Part shown: in pieces, positions 32,155 through 43,770 of the stretch
Layout: each line of letters begins with the position of its first letter
How positions within the stretch are numbered: position 1 is the stretch's first letter
NCBI GenBank assembly: GCA_948567375.1
Contig: OX419757.1
Span: 24,918,732-24,982,731, forward strand
Reading direction: 5' to 3'
DNA: 64,000 nucleotides
Origin: Lunularia cruciata
Taxonomy: Eukaryota; Streptophyta; Marchantiopsida; Lunulariales; Lunulariaceae
Notes under the pieces: model-generated
What the model saw: the letters and a program-made list of their open reading frames with translations, nothing else
Told to the model about the DNA's origin: nothing
The model's database searches: none
Program-made: the position numbers and the translations under genes

Positions 32155-35100
32155 ATGGAGGCGGTCGCTGCTTCTGTTAGCTGTCGGTCTTTTCCGCCAA
32201 TTTTTTCGCCCGGAAATGTGGATGGCGGGCTGCATTCTTGCGGGAGCAAAGCTTTTTATGCACCCAAGGCGTTTGGGGCACTGAAGTCGCAATCTTCGGG
32301 GTTCCTGAGGGGTAAGGACATTATTGTGGGTGGTAGCCTGGTAGGAAAGAGAGGGATGCAGATTCGAGCGAATGCAGCACAGGTTCTGGACGATGTTGTT
32401 GCTCCTTCCAAGGACGAGACCACTGTTGTGGATGTGGATTTGGGAGACCGTAGTTATCCTATCTACATCGGTAAAGGGCTTTTAAATCAACCTGAATTAC
32501 TTCAAAGGTATACTACGGTTTCAATTGAGCTAATATAGTGCATTTTAGAATCATATGTTATGTCATTCTATCATCGATCTCATGAACCTTCAAACACTTC
32601 GCTGCTTTTGCTGAAGCACTGTCGCACTTGGTGTTTACAATACTTGTATCCTTCCTTTCTGAGATTCTGTCCTGCTCTTGACAGGCATATCCATGGAAAG
32701 AAAGTGCTCATTGTGACCAATACGACAGTAGCTCCACTCTACTTAAAAGCAGTTGTTGCTGCACTGAAGCACGGAGGGATGAATGTGGAAGTTGAAAGCG
32801 TAATTCTGCCTGATGGGGAGCAGCACAAGAACATGGTGAGTATTCTGGAAAGGATGTCGGGACAATTTCGTGCCTTGTGGTATCAGCTCGAAGGTGGAAT
32901 GTGTGAAATATTGCATGTGGCTAAACATGTGAGTCATCTGAAAATATGGGAAAACCAAAGAGTAAACGTTACTTAACTGTTGTCTGCAATTTATTTTACC
33001 TTTACATTTGATCCATTTGAAAAGAAGGCTCCGTATGGAGTAGTTGAAAGCTGTTATGGAGCCAAGTAACATTTGAAAATCCAGTGCTAATTATAATCAA
33101 CGGACCAAAAGTGACATATAGAGAACGATCAGCGAATAACTATCTCTAGTCAGACTTTATCAATGAATTACATTGCAGCTCTGCAAGCAATAGTGCTTCA
33201 CATTCCAGTAGATGTATCGCATTCTCACTGTGCCCGCCCTTCCACCAGGATTTCTTTATGTACCTCTCAGATTTGTTTCAATTGAAAGACTTTCGAGGAC
33301 GAATATAACATATCCAGTGAACTGAAGTTGCTCTGTGGAGAGGTCCTGATCGGGGCATGCCCAGTACTATGTTCTAGGAAATCGATGTTGATGCAAGTTT
33401 TCAGCTATCAACTAGCTGACACGTTACACATTAATGCCCGTGAATTTGTTGGCAGGAAGTTCTAATGAAGGTTTATGACAAGGCAATAGTGACTAGGATG
33501 GACAGACGATGTACATTCATTGCTCTGGGTGGTGGAGTCATCGGGGACATGTGCGGATATGCTGCCGCTTCATACTTGCGTGGTGTTAACTTTATTCAGA
33601 TCCCTACAACTCTGATGGCTCAGGTCTAATAGTTTTTACTCTTCTCGTCATACCCCAAGTCAGCACTCCCATATGATGGGATGGTGGTTGAGTGTTTTAT
33701 GTCATGTTCTCTAGTTTTAGTCAACTTCGATTGGTGAGTTTTAGATGTTTGGTCATCGCATGTAACAACACTGCATTGAGTTGCTACAGGCAATCTTGGC
33801 TTGTAGACTACTGGTGAGCTGCAAGAAATGCGAATGTGCTGTAGCTATGTTTTCAAGTGGAGATAGTTGCGTTGGACTTATTGCTTTTGGTGTATGCAGG
33901 TGGACTCATCCGTTGGGGGGAAGACAGGAGTAAATCATCCCTTAGGAAAGAACATGATCGGAGCTTTTTATCAGCCACAATGTGTCTTGGTGGACACTGA
34001 CACGTTGAACACGTTACCTGATCGAGAACTTGCATCAGGAGCTGCTGAAGTTATCAAGTATGGTCTGATCAGGGATGCTGAGTTCTTTAAGTGGCAGGAG
34101 GAGAATATGGAAAGAATCCTGGCCAGGTATCGTTCCACTTGCCTTTCCTTACTTGCATGTTTACATGGAATTCTAGCGAGTTAGACATGGGCTTCTTCTG
34201 CTCAGTGTTTTCTGGAAACTACCAAATTGACCATGTCTGATTATCACTAAAGAAAGTGTAACAGAGAGGTCTTTACATCCCACATCTACTGAACGGGTCA
34301 CATACAGTGCCCAGAATCTTTCTGCTTAGTTGTCTGGTCTTCTTCTGTGAGGTAAATATCTCTCATAGTGATTACCTCGAATTTAGGTTTCCCTGATATT
34401 GCTTTGGATTTGTGTTTAATTGGAAAATTGGATACGCACTACTCAATTGAAACAAGTAATATGCAAGATAAAGTGTCCGTGGAAGTTATGTGGTAGTTAA
34501 TTGTATTATTTCTGCTGGCAGGGAAACGAGTGCTCTTATCTATGCCGTGAAGAGGTCATGTGAAAACAAAGCAGATGTTGTAGCCGCTGATGAGAGGGAA
34601 GGAGGCTTAAGAGCAACACTAAATTTGGGCCACACCTTCGGACACGTAATTTTCTCACACTTTTTGTTGATCAAGACGTGACTGTGTCAAGTAGGACCGC
34701 ACGTCAGAATGCTCGAAGCAGCGGATTGCCATACTTTTGTTATCTTTTTGGCTTCTCGAAGAACTAATCATGCAATTCATCTGGGAATTAGGCACCGTAA
34801 GGCAACATTTTAGTCATCATCAGTTTTTGCTCTTTAGTGCTAATTGTCCTAGTTGATGTATGCAGGCAATAGAGACTGGAACAGGATATGGAACTTGGCT
34901 CCATGGAGAAGCTGTAGCTGCAGGCACGGTATGTCGTTACTGACTACGAGTTGCATTTACGTCTGCTTCTTGATGGACTGTACCATGTGCTTTATAGAGT
35001 ATGCATGGAAGCGCAATGTTCAGAACTTCTGGGATCTAGCATATTACTAACGATTTTGTACTTTTATCAGCCGAGTAATGTAGCATTGATAACTAATAAG

Positions 35101-35727
35101 CTGGTCTTTTAAAGCCGTGAACGTGGTCGAATATCAGGTGGACGACCTGACAGCTACCTCATTGTTATAATTTACTTGTACTTACACCTTTAATCGGACA
35201 GATTATGTCTGCGCATATGTCCCTCAAGATGGGATGGATCGACGAGGATTTGTTCAACCGAGTTATGAACATCACCAAGAGGGCAAGGTTACCAGTCTCG
35301 CCACCCGGTTCAATGGACGTGCAGTTGTTCAAAGATATTATGGCGGTAAGTTCTTCACCTCCTTTGTTGCCTCTAGTATGCTGCATATCATGTTTTGATA
35401 CTGAGTTCGAATAAAAGTGGAGGAGATAATACGGTTGATAGTCCAGGACTCAATTCTACCAAGAGCTAGTTTTGGGGCACATTTGATATCAAAGTTACCT
35501 ATTCCTTTTAGGAAGCGATTGGACCCCTCTGCGGGATAATTCTAGCTGTTGATGGTAATCAGTTGTCTAAGGCAGTGGGAATCGCGAGTTTGCAGGTGGA
35601 TAAGAAAGTAGCAGATGGTCTTCTGCGTTTGATTCTTCTGAAGGGTCCTCTTGGCAGCTGTGTCTTCACTGGAGACTACGAGGAATCAGCTATGGACGAG
35701 ACTCTCCGCGCATTCTGCAGAGCGTGA
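32155..35727 (+). CDS. DHQS: 3-dehydroquinate synthase, plastid, 8 exons
   Basis: Exons: 32155-32507, 32685-32835, 33456-33623, 33900-34126, 34522-34645, 34866-34928, 35202-35345, 35596-35727. All have GT-AG borders and phases that close, giving 453 residues. It catalyses step 2 of the shikimate pathway (DAHP to 3-dehydroquinate; NAD+ and a divalent metal). Motifs: [24 protein letters not shown] (NAD binding), [31 protein letters not shown] (metal Glu), [12 protein letters not shown] (metal His) and [10 protein letters not shown] (metal His). The first ~75 residues, before NAAQVLDD, form a Ser/Gly-rich transit peptide. The start ATG at 32155 was chosen because it opens this peptide; the frame is open without a needed ATG to 32098. 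Confidence 0.95.
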
Positions 35728-37359
35728 TCAGTCCTAATTGAAAATTTCTCACGTTTGTGTGAGCATTATTGAACTATAACTCTAGACTATACTTGGTGCT
35801 GAATTCAGCTGAACTTGTATGTGTATACTTGTTCCATATTGCTCTGGAAACCACTTCCGTACGGAAACCTGTGGCATAGACTGGGATTAGCCTTTGCATC
35901 AGGTCTTCATTTATTTTTGACCAGTAAGACTGTCATCTCTTAGGTAGTATAGGTTGTTGTGAGACTTGTCAACTCAGATCTCAAGCGATTATTATACGAG
36001 ATTAATCAATTAGTCAATAGTTTGTGACCAAGAAGTATATAATCTTCTTTTGAGTTTTAGAAGTTATTCTCTTAGTCTGATTGGGTCCCACTTAAGTGTC
36101 GTAAATGAGGGGATCCAGTTCTCTCTATATATCGCCAAGTGACACGCTACTGCTTTTTTGTGATCTATACTGCGGCTATTGGTCACAGAACAGCGCAGAA
36201 ACGCCACCTTCTCTTCAGAGGTCCATCGAGATTCAATATCCCCAGAAAAATTGCAAAGCAGTATCGGTCTCTCAGCCTCTCTACTGAGACCTAATTTTCT
36301 CTCCATCTCGTACCGGACTTGATGTCTAAATCCGAGATGGTTCAAACCTCATGCCATTTACGTGAGCACGAGTTTTGAGGATCAAGAAAACTTTTATCTC
36401 ATCCACTTCAATCAAATACATCAGTTTGAGAAAGCGGCTTTGCAAACCGGAGGTAAAATTGTAGACATTGGAGACTACGCAATCTTCCCCGTCCTCACCA
36501 GCCTAACAAGTAAACGAAACACAGTGAGGAGAACGAGGCGAGGAGGAAACAGATAGCAAGCAATAAATAAAGACCTGAGACGTAGTACGCGGTAATGAAA
36601 ACTACTTACTGGACAATAACACGGTGGTAAGTATCCCAGTTCTGGCGATGTACTAATCATCACTGTACCAAGGAATTACACGCATGCCTCAGAGCATTCC
36701 ACAAGGCACACCTCGCATATCCTAGCCGCTGCAGTTGAACTTCCTTTTGTCAAAATCAAAACCAGTAATCCGGGATTCTCTGTAATGCTTCAGTGAGATC
36801 TGTAAAAGGCCCACGGATTTCAACAACGACAGCCTTTGGGACCCACGATAAAAAGCAGTTCTCGTCAACCCCGTGTGATCAAAAGAACACGTGTCCTCCT
36901 GACTCATTGAAGTGGATCTTGTTTGTAACATGGGTCAAGCACAGCAGTCGTCAGTTAAAGACGCACCAATAGTGCACAACTGCATTAGAGTTAGACGGAT
37001 CAGAGACGGAACTCAGGTTCTGTCTGCTCATCAACGGATGGTAGATGGATGAAAATATAAGTTCCTTTTACATACGGACAAGCCCCTCCCCTCGCAAACA
37101 AACGCGCAAGAAGCAGAAGGCGAGAAAGAGGAGCAGGAGAAGGAGAAAGCGAGAGACAGAAGAGCACATGAGACCAGCGATGAAGAGCAAAGGAGGAAGT
37201 GATTTTTCCATCGCCAATTAGAGTGATTTGAAGCAATCTCTGCTGGTTTATGCCCACAAGAAGAAAGCATCTTTTACTGCTTCATTTAGGCGGGAAAAAA
37301 GAAAGGAGGGGAACGATCCCGGACAGGAAGGTTTAGAAATTGATTCTTCGGTAAAAGGA
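35728..37359. other. Intergenic region with a GA-rich promoter-type tract
   Basis: No gene seen. A purine-rich stretch on the plus strand (about 37105-37172, GAGAAAGAGGAGCAGGAGAA type) precedes the small gene at 37360. Such GA tracts are common in plant 5' UTRs and core promoters (GAGA-binding BPC proteins). A TATAAG sequence lies at about 37055. Confidence 0.4.
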
Positions 37360-37719
37360 ATGGTGGAATGGTGGTGGGGAGTTGTAGGAGCTGTGGTGCC
37401 AGCCCTGGTGGTGCGGCAGGTGGCGAGGACGAGAGGGAGGTCGGAGGAGGAGCAATTGCGAGGGCGTGACAGCAAAAGCTCCACAGATTCATTTGTTTGC
37501 GAGAGAGTGTGTACTTCCAAGCGAATGCTGAATCGTGTGGGAGCTTTCTCGAAAGACCCGACCCCGGATACTTGTGTTACAGTTTGTGGAGTTTCGGAAG
37601 TGGATGCCTGTGCCGATGCGTGCGGGAGGTCTGTCTGTGCCAACGCTCACCATGTTCCCAACTGGAACGACATCTGCATGCGGCGCTGCCAAAGCCAGTG
37701 CTTGAAGGCACGCTCCTGA
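37360..37719 (+). CDS. Small plant-conserved cysteine-rich protein with N-terminal membrane segment
   Basis: 119 residues from ATG 37360 (MVEWWWGVVGAVVPALVV). The first ~20 residues form one hydrophobic segment (signal anchor), followed by a basic, hydrophilic linker. The C-terminal half has 11 cysteines in patterned pairs: CERVC, CVTVC, CADAC, RSVC, CMRRC and QSQC. It resembles an uncharacterised single-copy plant protein (ERVCTSKRML, FSKDPTPDTCVTVCG, VPNWNDIC). The frame is open upstream to 37228, but the WWW-containing ATG is the family-like start. Function unknown; disulfide or metal binding is a guess. A possible 3' UTR intron ends at TTGCAG near 37772. Confidence 0.75.
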   Translation: MVEWWWGVVGAVVPALVVRQVARTRGRSEEEQLRGRDSKSSTDSFVCERVCTSKRMLNRVGAFSKDPTPDTCVTVCGVSEVDACADACGRSVCANAHHVPNWNDICMRRCQSQCLKARS

Positions 37720-38539
37720 CTCACTCGCTTGTGCCCCGAGGTATAATGTTGTTTGTTTGTTTCTCGTTGCAGATTGTGTCGAATTGACACTGGAAGCAAG
37801 ATTTGATGGCTATGGCTATTCTGTAAACTTCCCTGAGACAGATTATTTAGTCCAATCCACACCAATTCCTCACAGAAATGCCTGGTTCAAGGCATGTTCG
37901 GAGGTAATTTCTTGCGGGTTCATTTCTTAAAACTTTTCCTAGAATTTTCACATGAATTTGGTTGGGTGGAACTTGTTGATTTACCTTCACGCTGTGAGGA
38001 ATTTCTTACTACTCTTCATATCAAGGGTATCCAGGAACCCTAGCTCGGTTGTGGCACCTGTCGAAATCTAAAGGCTCCCCTGAAATTGAAAAAGTGAAGG
38101 AAGCGTGTAAGCTTCTGGTTTTCTAGATCTTTTGTCTTGTTCAACTGTAGCTCCTCAGTTCTTCAGTTCGCATTAGTAAGCTTATCCGAGTGCACATGTC
38201 ATGCTCACTTTTTATTTTTTCCTTTCCGTTGGTGTAATTTGATGATTTTAGTGTTTAAACTCTCCCAAGTTCTATCTGCCAGTGATTGCTGAATTTGTGT
38301 AGATTGCGATGCTTTCATGGTCGACTGAGGAACGCTGTGGCAAACTTGACACGACAGACAAAATCTCATAGCATCTGATTGGTTCGAAGCACGTCTCATA
38401 CATAGTCTTTTACTCGAAATCAAGAAAACCTAGCTAGGGATTGCATGCGAGCATGTGGACATGGCGAGGCGATTTTCATTTTACTGAGACAGGGGGTAGG
38501 CCTCAGAACAGCAGTAATACACATATATATTAACTGTTT
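37720..38539. other. Non-coding region between the small gene and the Penelope-like array
   Basis: No gene seen. At about 38504-38530 a short phrase (CAGAACAGCAGTAATACACATATATATTAACTG, split here as CAGAACAGCAG and ATATATATTAACTG) resembles the end motif of the Penelope-like copies, so a further old copy end may lie here. Confidence 0.4.
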
Positions 38540-39300
38540 AGCGTATCCGGACTCCAGTGTCCATAGCGCTGGGAGTGATATACTTTATCCTGTCATCTTA
38601 CGCTACGCCATAGTTACACTCTTACATTTCTACCCGTTTCTGCAGCCATATCCTTCGCGAAATGCCTGCCACATCCACACATTCCCGTACTCTTTCACTC
38701 CCCAGTCTGTTCCCTTCGCTCTCTGACTGCTTCCTGCCTCGCTCTCTACTGTTTCCTGTGTTCCTCCCCCACTCCATCCCACGTTCTTCATCTTCATCTG
38801 CGCACTGTATCCAGGTGGGCTCTTATAGCAAGTTTCCTATTCCTCTCGCTTCATCCACGCGCTGCATCCTGGCGGGCTCTTACAGCACATAGCACGTTTC
38901 CTATGCCTCTCGCTTTCGGTTGCATTGCTGCTCTCGACTTCATTATTTTTTACTGGTGAACTCTTACATCAAGCTTTCTAACCCACGCTCACGTTGGCCT
39001 TGCTGCTCTCGATTTCAAGTTCATTATTGTCCATTGGCAGTACGGTATTCTCAATTTCTTGCACTTATGCCTTTGCTACAGGTTACTTTTTTGCACTTAT
39101 ACTTTTGCTGCAGGTTATTTTCGATGCATTTTACACTAAAGCTTTCATACTACACAAGCACTGTAATTCAAGTACATGTTGTTTATCGAATATGTGCACT
39201 TGTGCACTTCATGAGTTCTGGATAACCCGTTCCCAGAACGGCTTCTGCTCTCATTTACCAATATATATTAACTGCTCTCTACACATATATATTTCCCGGA
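38540..39300 (+). repeat. Penelope-like 3' region, copy A
   Basis: It begins near GGACTCCAGTGTCCATAGCGC and runs through CTGCAGGTTATTTTCGATGCATTT to the end motif GTTCTGGATAACC...ACGG at 39215-39241. It lacks the 5' hairpin block present in B and C, so it is shorter at its left end. Confidence 0.7.
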
Positions 39301-40470
39301 GGCCTGTATACCATACTGTTGTTTGGGAGTCCTTCTTGAGTTCTGAATTCATATATATACTGTATACTTCACCTTCACCTTCATTCACTTCACCTCTGCT
39401 TTTCCCGCTTCAGTTGACTCATCCCCTTCCCGTGCAGCACTGAAGTTTCCTTGCTCCACTCTCGTATCACTAAGCGAACCTCTGCTTGACTCTTTCTCAT
39501 TATTGTGTCCTGGACTTTCTCTCTACTAATGACTGTTTGTGATTCAGGGATCCATCAGGTATGTCTCGATTTCTTCCCTTATCTTACTCATGTGGATTCT
39601 TTTCTTTCTGGACTGATCCTCATTATACGGCTAAGACTCCATCGCTTAAGCGTGCCTGCACTTTTGCTTGCCCTTGCTTTCCACACTTCCACCTCTGTTC
39701 CTTTTGACATTCCCATTACTTTTGAGTGGCACTTTAGGGGAGCAACCGAGTTTGCCTTGGCACTCATGAGTTTTCGAGTAGAAACTCGGTATGAGGGGTA
39801 CTGACAATTGCTCAGCTACTTCGGCACTGCGTGAGGCACTGATGAAGTCGCAGGTGTTTTCGAGAAGTTTTACTATGGCCGCCTTCTGCTTCCCCTTTGA
39901 TGTTTAGCGTCTCAGGACTCAAGCGTCCATAGTGCTTGTTGTGATATACTTTACATCCTGTCCTTTTTCGCTTTGCTCTCGTTACCCTGTTACACTTAGA
40001 CAGGTTTCTGCAGCCACACCATCCTATAGCTCTCGAATTGTTCCACTCCTCCATTCCCCAGCTAATTCCCTCCCTATTATTTGTCCTTCGCTCTTTGCCT
40101 GATTCATGGGACCTCTTGTGTATACAGTGTTCCTACCCGACACCAGCCCAAGTTTTTTATTTTTATCGTTCATGCACTGCTTACTGGCAGTCTTTTACAT
40201 AGCGTTACCTATTTCTCACAGTTGTTTGCATAGAGTTCTCAATTTCATGGTGGTTTACTAGTCTGTTAGGCATATGTTATTCTCAACTTGTTTCAATTAT
40301 GGCTTTGCTTCAAGTTACATTCGATGCATTCTACCTTATGGATTTCTCACTATTCTAGCATTGTCAATTTTGTACATTTTGCTTATCCATCATGTGCACC
40401 TCATGAGTTCTGGATAACCCGTTCCCAGAACGGCATCTGTTCTCGTATACCTATATATTAACTGCTCTCA
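39285..40470 (+). repeat. Penelope-like 3' region, copy B
   Basis: It contains the block from 39728 (AGCAACCGAGTTT...AAACTCGG hairpin, CTGACAATTGCTCAGCTACTT, GGCACTGATGAAG), the CCATAGTGCTTG segment and the end motif at 40415-40470. The part 39300-39728 resembles the post-RT region of copy C near 41810 and 42880. Confidence 0.65.
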
Positions 40471-41785
40471 TGGATTTTGCACTTCCAAGGATTCCGAGAA
40501 ACTCCCTTACTTCTGCTGTGCGTGGAAAATTCCATAAGTCTCCTGTTGTTCCTAGGTTCATTGCTGCAGGCTACTCTGCTTCCTTATCTTAACTTTCTCG
40601 CTGGTTAAGCTCATTCTTCAAAGCACTGCTACCTTCTGCAAACGACCTCTGGAGGTATGAATTCTTACGTGTGGGGCTGATGGTCGACTCTAGCTGGATC
40701 TTGTACGACTCTTCTGGTGTTCCTGTTTTACTTGAGCAGGTGCAAAGACTGCGCAAGATAAGATCCTCTTCTCCCACAGACTCTGGTTCGCAGCAACCTC
40801 CTGCCACCCTGGAAAAAATTCTTTTTCAAAGTTTTGATTTCACCACCCTTTATACAAAGATCCACCTTCATGATCTCAAAACAAGGTTGTCTACTTTCAT
40901 CAGATCTATCTTCCATCATAGGTTCACTATGAATAGGGAAACTATGTTACTGGTAGAGACCTCTACACTTGACTTCAAGTATAGATGGCTTAAAAGCAGA
41001 AACAATATCTCTCAATCGGCAAAACACCTCAATTTCATGGCTGTTGATGAGTAATTCTCATCTGTTGGATGCTATTTCTTTTTGATAACCTCTATATCAC
41101 TTTCGGGAATCAGCTCTTCTGTCAAGAGATTGGGATTCCTGTGGGGACACCTTGTGCTGTCTTCCTGGCTAACCTATACCTCTGCACCTATGAACTTGAT
41201 TTCATCCGTAGACTACTGGATGCCAATGATGTTGCACTGTTGCACGACCTGTCCCAAGTTCGAAGATATGTTGATGATCTTCTGGTGGTTGGCTCGGGAC
41301 TTGATCATTTCAAGGATTTCATATATATGGAGGATGCTGCTAGAGGAGGGATCTATCCCAGACTTTCCTGTGAGCTAGTTCGAACTCATTTTGGCATTCA
41401 CTGTGATTATCTAGACTGTCGCATTACCCAGGACGACTTCAATATCTTTGTCTCTATCTATGATAAGAAAGAGCTGCCTCACTTTGCTCACATCAAGACA
41501 ATCTCGCTCCCTCACCTTTCAGACATTTCCTCTAAATGTGAATTAGGGGTTATAAAATTGGAGTGTGTTAGACATAGACGGATATGTAATTCCAAAAAGT
41601 CATTCCTTTCAGCTTGTAGGAAACTTATAAATAGCTTTATCTCTGAACATTACCCTCTTCATATGATCCAGAAAATTTCGCTGTCTTATAAATCGAAAAA
41701 GATATCCATGGCTTTCATGGGCTTAGTATCTTTAGAGATTTTTGAACATCCGTTCTTTCTGCCAGGTGGGGGAGCTCTAGTTTGA
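40470..41785 (+). pseudogene. Reverse transcriptase of a Penelope-like element, truncated and broken
   Basis: The frame opens at the junction with copy B (ALPRIPRN...GKFHKSPVVPRFIAAGY, an early RT motif). A stop follows near 40590, then motif A, SFDFTTLYTKI (40.83 kb), a frameshift near 41050-41070, QEIGIPVGTPCAVFLANLYL (motif B-like), RRYVDDLLVVG (motif C, about 41265) and YLDCRIT. The rest (to LEIFEHPFF) is the thumb. No GIY-YIG nuclease follows the RT; an N-terminal one cannot be excluded because the 5' part is missing. The IGIPxGTxCAxxLANLYL signature favours Penelope-like over LINE or LTR RTs. Confidence 0.65.
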
Positions 41786-42934
41786 GCCCACCATTAGTTT
41801 TTACTGTAGGCTTGTTTACCATACCGGTGAGCAGGACTTATTCTTGACTTTTTATTTAGTCACTGGTCAGAACAGCTTCTGTTCTCATATACATATATAC
41901 ATGTCTCATGTTTGATGCATCGCTCATTCTCAGATCTGTGACTATCCACTCTCTTCCCCTTCGCCCCAACTCACATCTGTTGTTTTGCTTCATGGTTCCT
42001 TGTATGTGTTCTGAATAGTCTGTCATTTTCAGTTCCCCCATAATGGTTTATTTTTTATTTGTAGGTCTTCAATTACAGCTTGTTTATTACACTCCTTACA
42101 TTACTTCGCGTTCCGGTATATCTGTTCCTCCTGTTGATCAGGATACATTGATATTACAAGTAGAGTAATAAGTAGCATAGCTACTGTGATATGTAGCGGT
42201 ATACTCTATCTAGTCTACTGAGTTATAGTGCATCCCTCCTGGAGTTAAGTCTCCACAACATCTCTGTTTCAAGCCTTTCAACTGCTCACACAAACTGAAT
42301 ACCCCTTCTGTTGATTGGCTGACATGTGGCACCATCTCACATGGGGTACCATCTCGCCCTATAGCTCTCCCTTCCTTCACAGTTCTCGAGGCCTCTCTGA
42401 GCACCGGAGGCCATCCTTCTCTCGGAAACCCTCTCCCCTCTCTTTTGCTTTCTGCTCGTTTAGGTCATCGTTCTTGCTTAGCTTATAGTGTGTTCTCACT
42501 CGGTAGTTCCACCTTTGGGTGTCTGTCCGTTCTGCCCTATTCTCTGCTCTCTAGCTCTCTGTTTAACACTCAACTAACTTTGCTCATTCCTTTGTTTTCC
42601 TACTAACTCCTCCTGGGTTCTTCGCGGTTCGCTCTCTGGTTTTACTTGCTGCTGACACTAATAGACGATGTCCTTGCAGGCATTTTCTAGGGATGTCTTG
42701 AATCACTCACAGTCTCCTGCTTTTGATCTGCTTTTGCTCCTGCTTTTCTTCTTTCTCTTGTTCACTATTTCGTTCATGGCTACATTCTGCGGTTTCCGAT
42801 TTCTGTTCTTTTGGGACCTTAAGCTCCATTTGTTCATTTCTGTAGCCTTCCATTTCTGTAACCTTCCGCTGGCGGTTTACTTTTTTGTGTGGCACTGCTG
42901 AAAGGTGGCTGTTTATTATTTCGACCGGCTCTGC

Positions 42935-43770
42935 TGGAAGCAACCAAGTTTGCCTTGGCACTCATGAGTTTTTGAGCAGAAACTTGGGACAAGGAGTACT
43001 GACAATTGCTCAGCTACTTTGGCACTGCATGAGGCACTGATGAAGGCGTTGGTGTTATCATGGAGGTTTACTATGGCTGCCTTCTGCTTCCTTAAGATGT
43101 TTAGTGTCTCCGTGACTCCAGTGTCCATAGCGCTGGGTGTGATATACTTTATATATCCTGTCCTCTTATGCTTAGCTCTGGTTACCCTCTTACATTTTGA
43201 CCCGTTTCTGCAGCCACATCCTCCGGGCATTCTTGTTTTGTTCCACTCCTCCATTCCCCTACTATTTCACTCCCTAGTCTTTTCCCTTCGATCTTTGACT
43301 GCTTCCTCCCTTGACCTCTCGTGTTTACAGTGTTCCTACCCAACTCCAGCCCACGTTTTTCATCTTCATCCACGCATGGCATCCTGGTGTGCTCTTACAG
43401 CACGTTTCCTATTCCTCTCGCTATTCATTTGCATTGCTGCTCTCAATTTCACTTTCTTTACTGGCGGACTCTTACATCAAGCTTTCCATTCCTCGCTAAC
43501 GGTGGCATTGCTGCTCTCGATTTCACGTTCTTGACTGTCCATTGGCAATCCAATATTCTCAATTTGTTGCACTTATGCCTTTGCTGCAGGTTATTTTCGA
43601 TGCATTTTACATTAAAACTTTAATACTACTCTAGCATTGTGATTCAAGTACATCTTGTTTATCGGATATGTGCACTTCATGTGTTCTGGATAACCCATTC
43701 TGGGAACGGGCTTCTACTCTCATATACCAATATATAGTAACTGCTCTCATGTCTGAATATATATTAATTG
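42935..43770 (+). repeat. Penelope-like 3' region, copy C
   Basis: It matches copy B from AGCAACCAAGTTTGCC (42940) to the end motif at 43683-43760, where the hairpin core is slightly changed (CCCATTCTGGGAACGG). The stem CCAAGTTT/AAACTTGG replaces CCGAGTTT/AAACTCGG of copy B. Confidence 0.7.

Larger units (their letters stand above)
38540..43770 (+). mobile_element. Penelope-like retroelement: head-to-tail array of 5'-truncated copies
   Basis: Three diverged direct copies of one 3' region end alike: A (38540-39300), B (39285-40470 with its upstream part) and C (3' region 42935-43770). Copy C extends 5' into an RT gene that begins directly after the end of copy B. Each copy ends with GAGTTCTGGATAACC, the hairpin CCGTTCCCAGAACGG, CTTCTGYTCTC, an ATACC-like end and ATATATATTAACTGCTCTC. 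Head-to-tail arrays of partial copies are characteristic of Penelope-like elements. The RT type and the lack of LTR, poly(A) or LINE endonuclease agree. Confidence 0.65.

Noticed and set aside
24735-35727. PFK, DHQS and other plastid genes as a functional cluster
   Set aside because: They belong to different pathways, are separated by kilobases and show no shared regulatory sequence. Proximity alone is not evidence.
39834-39870. CTGATGA in the Penelope-like 3' regions (also near 43038) as a hammerhead ribozyme core
   Set aside because: Penelope-like elements often carry hammerheads, but the required GAA(A) after helix II and the pairing of helices are not present in either copy.
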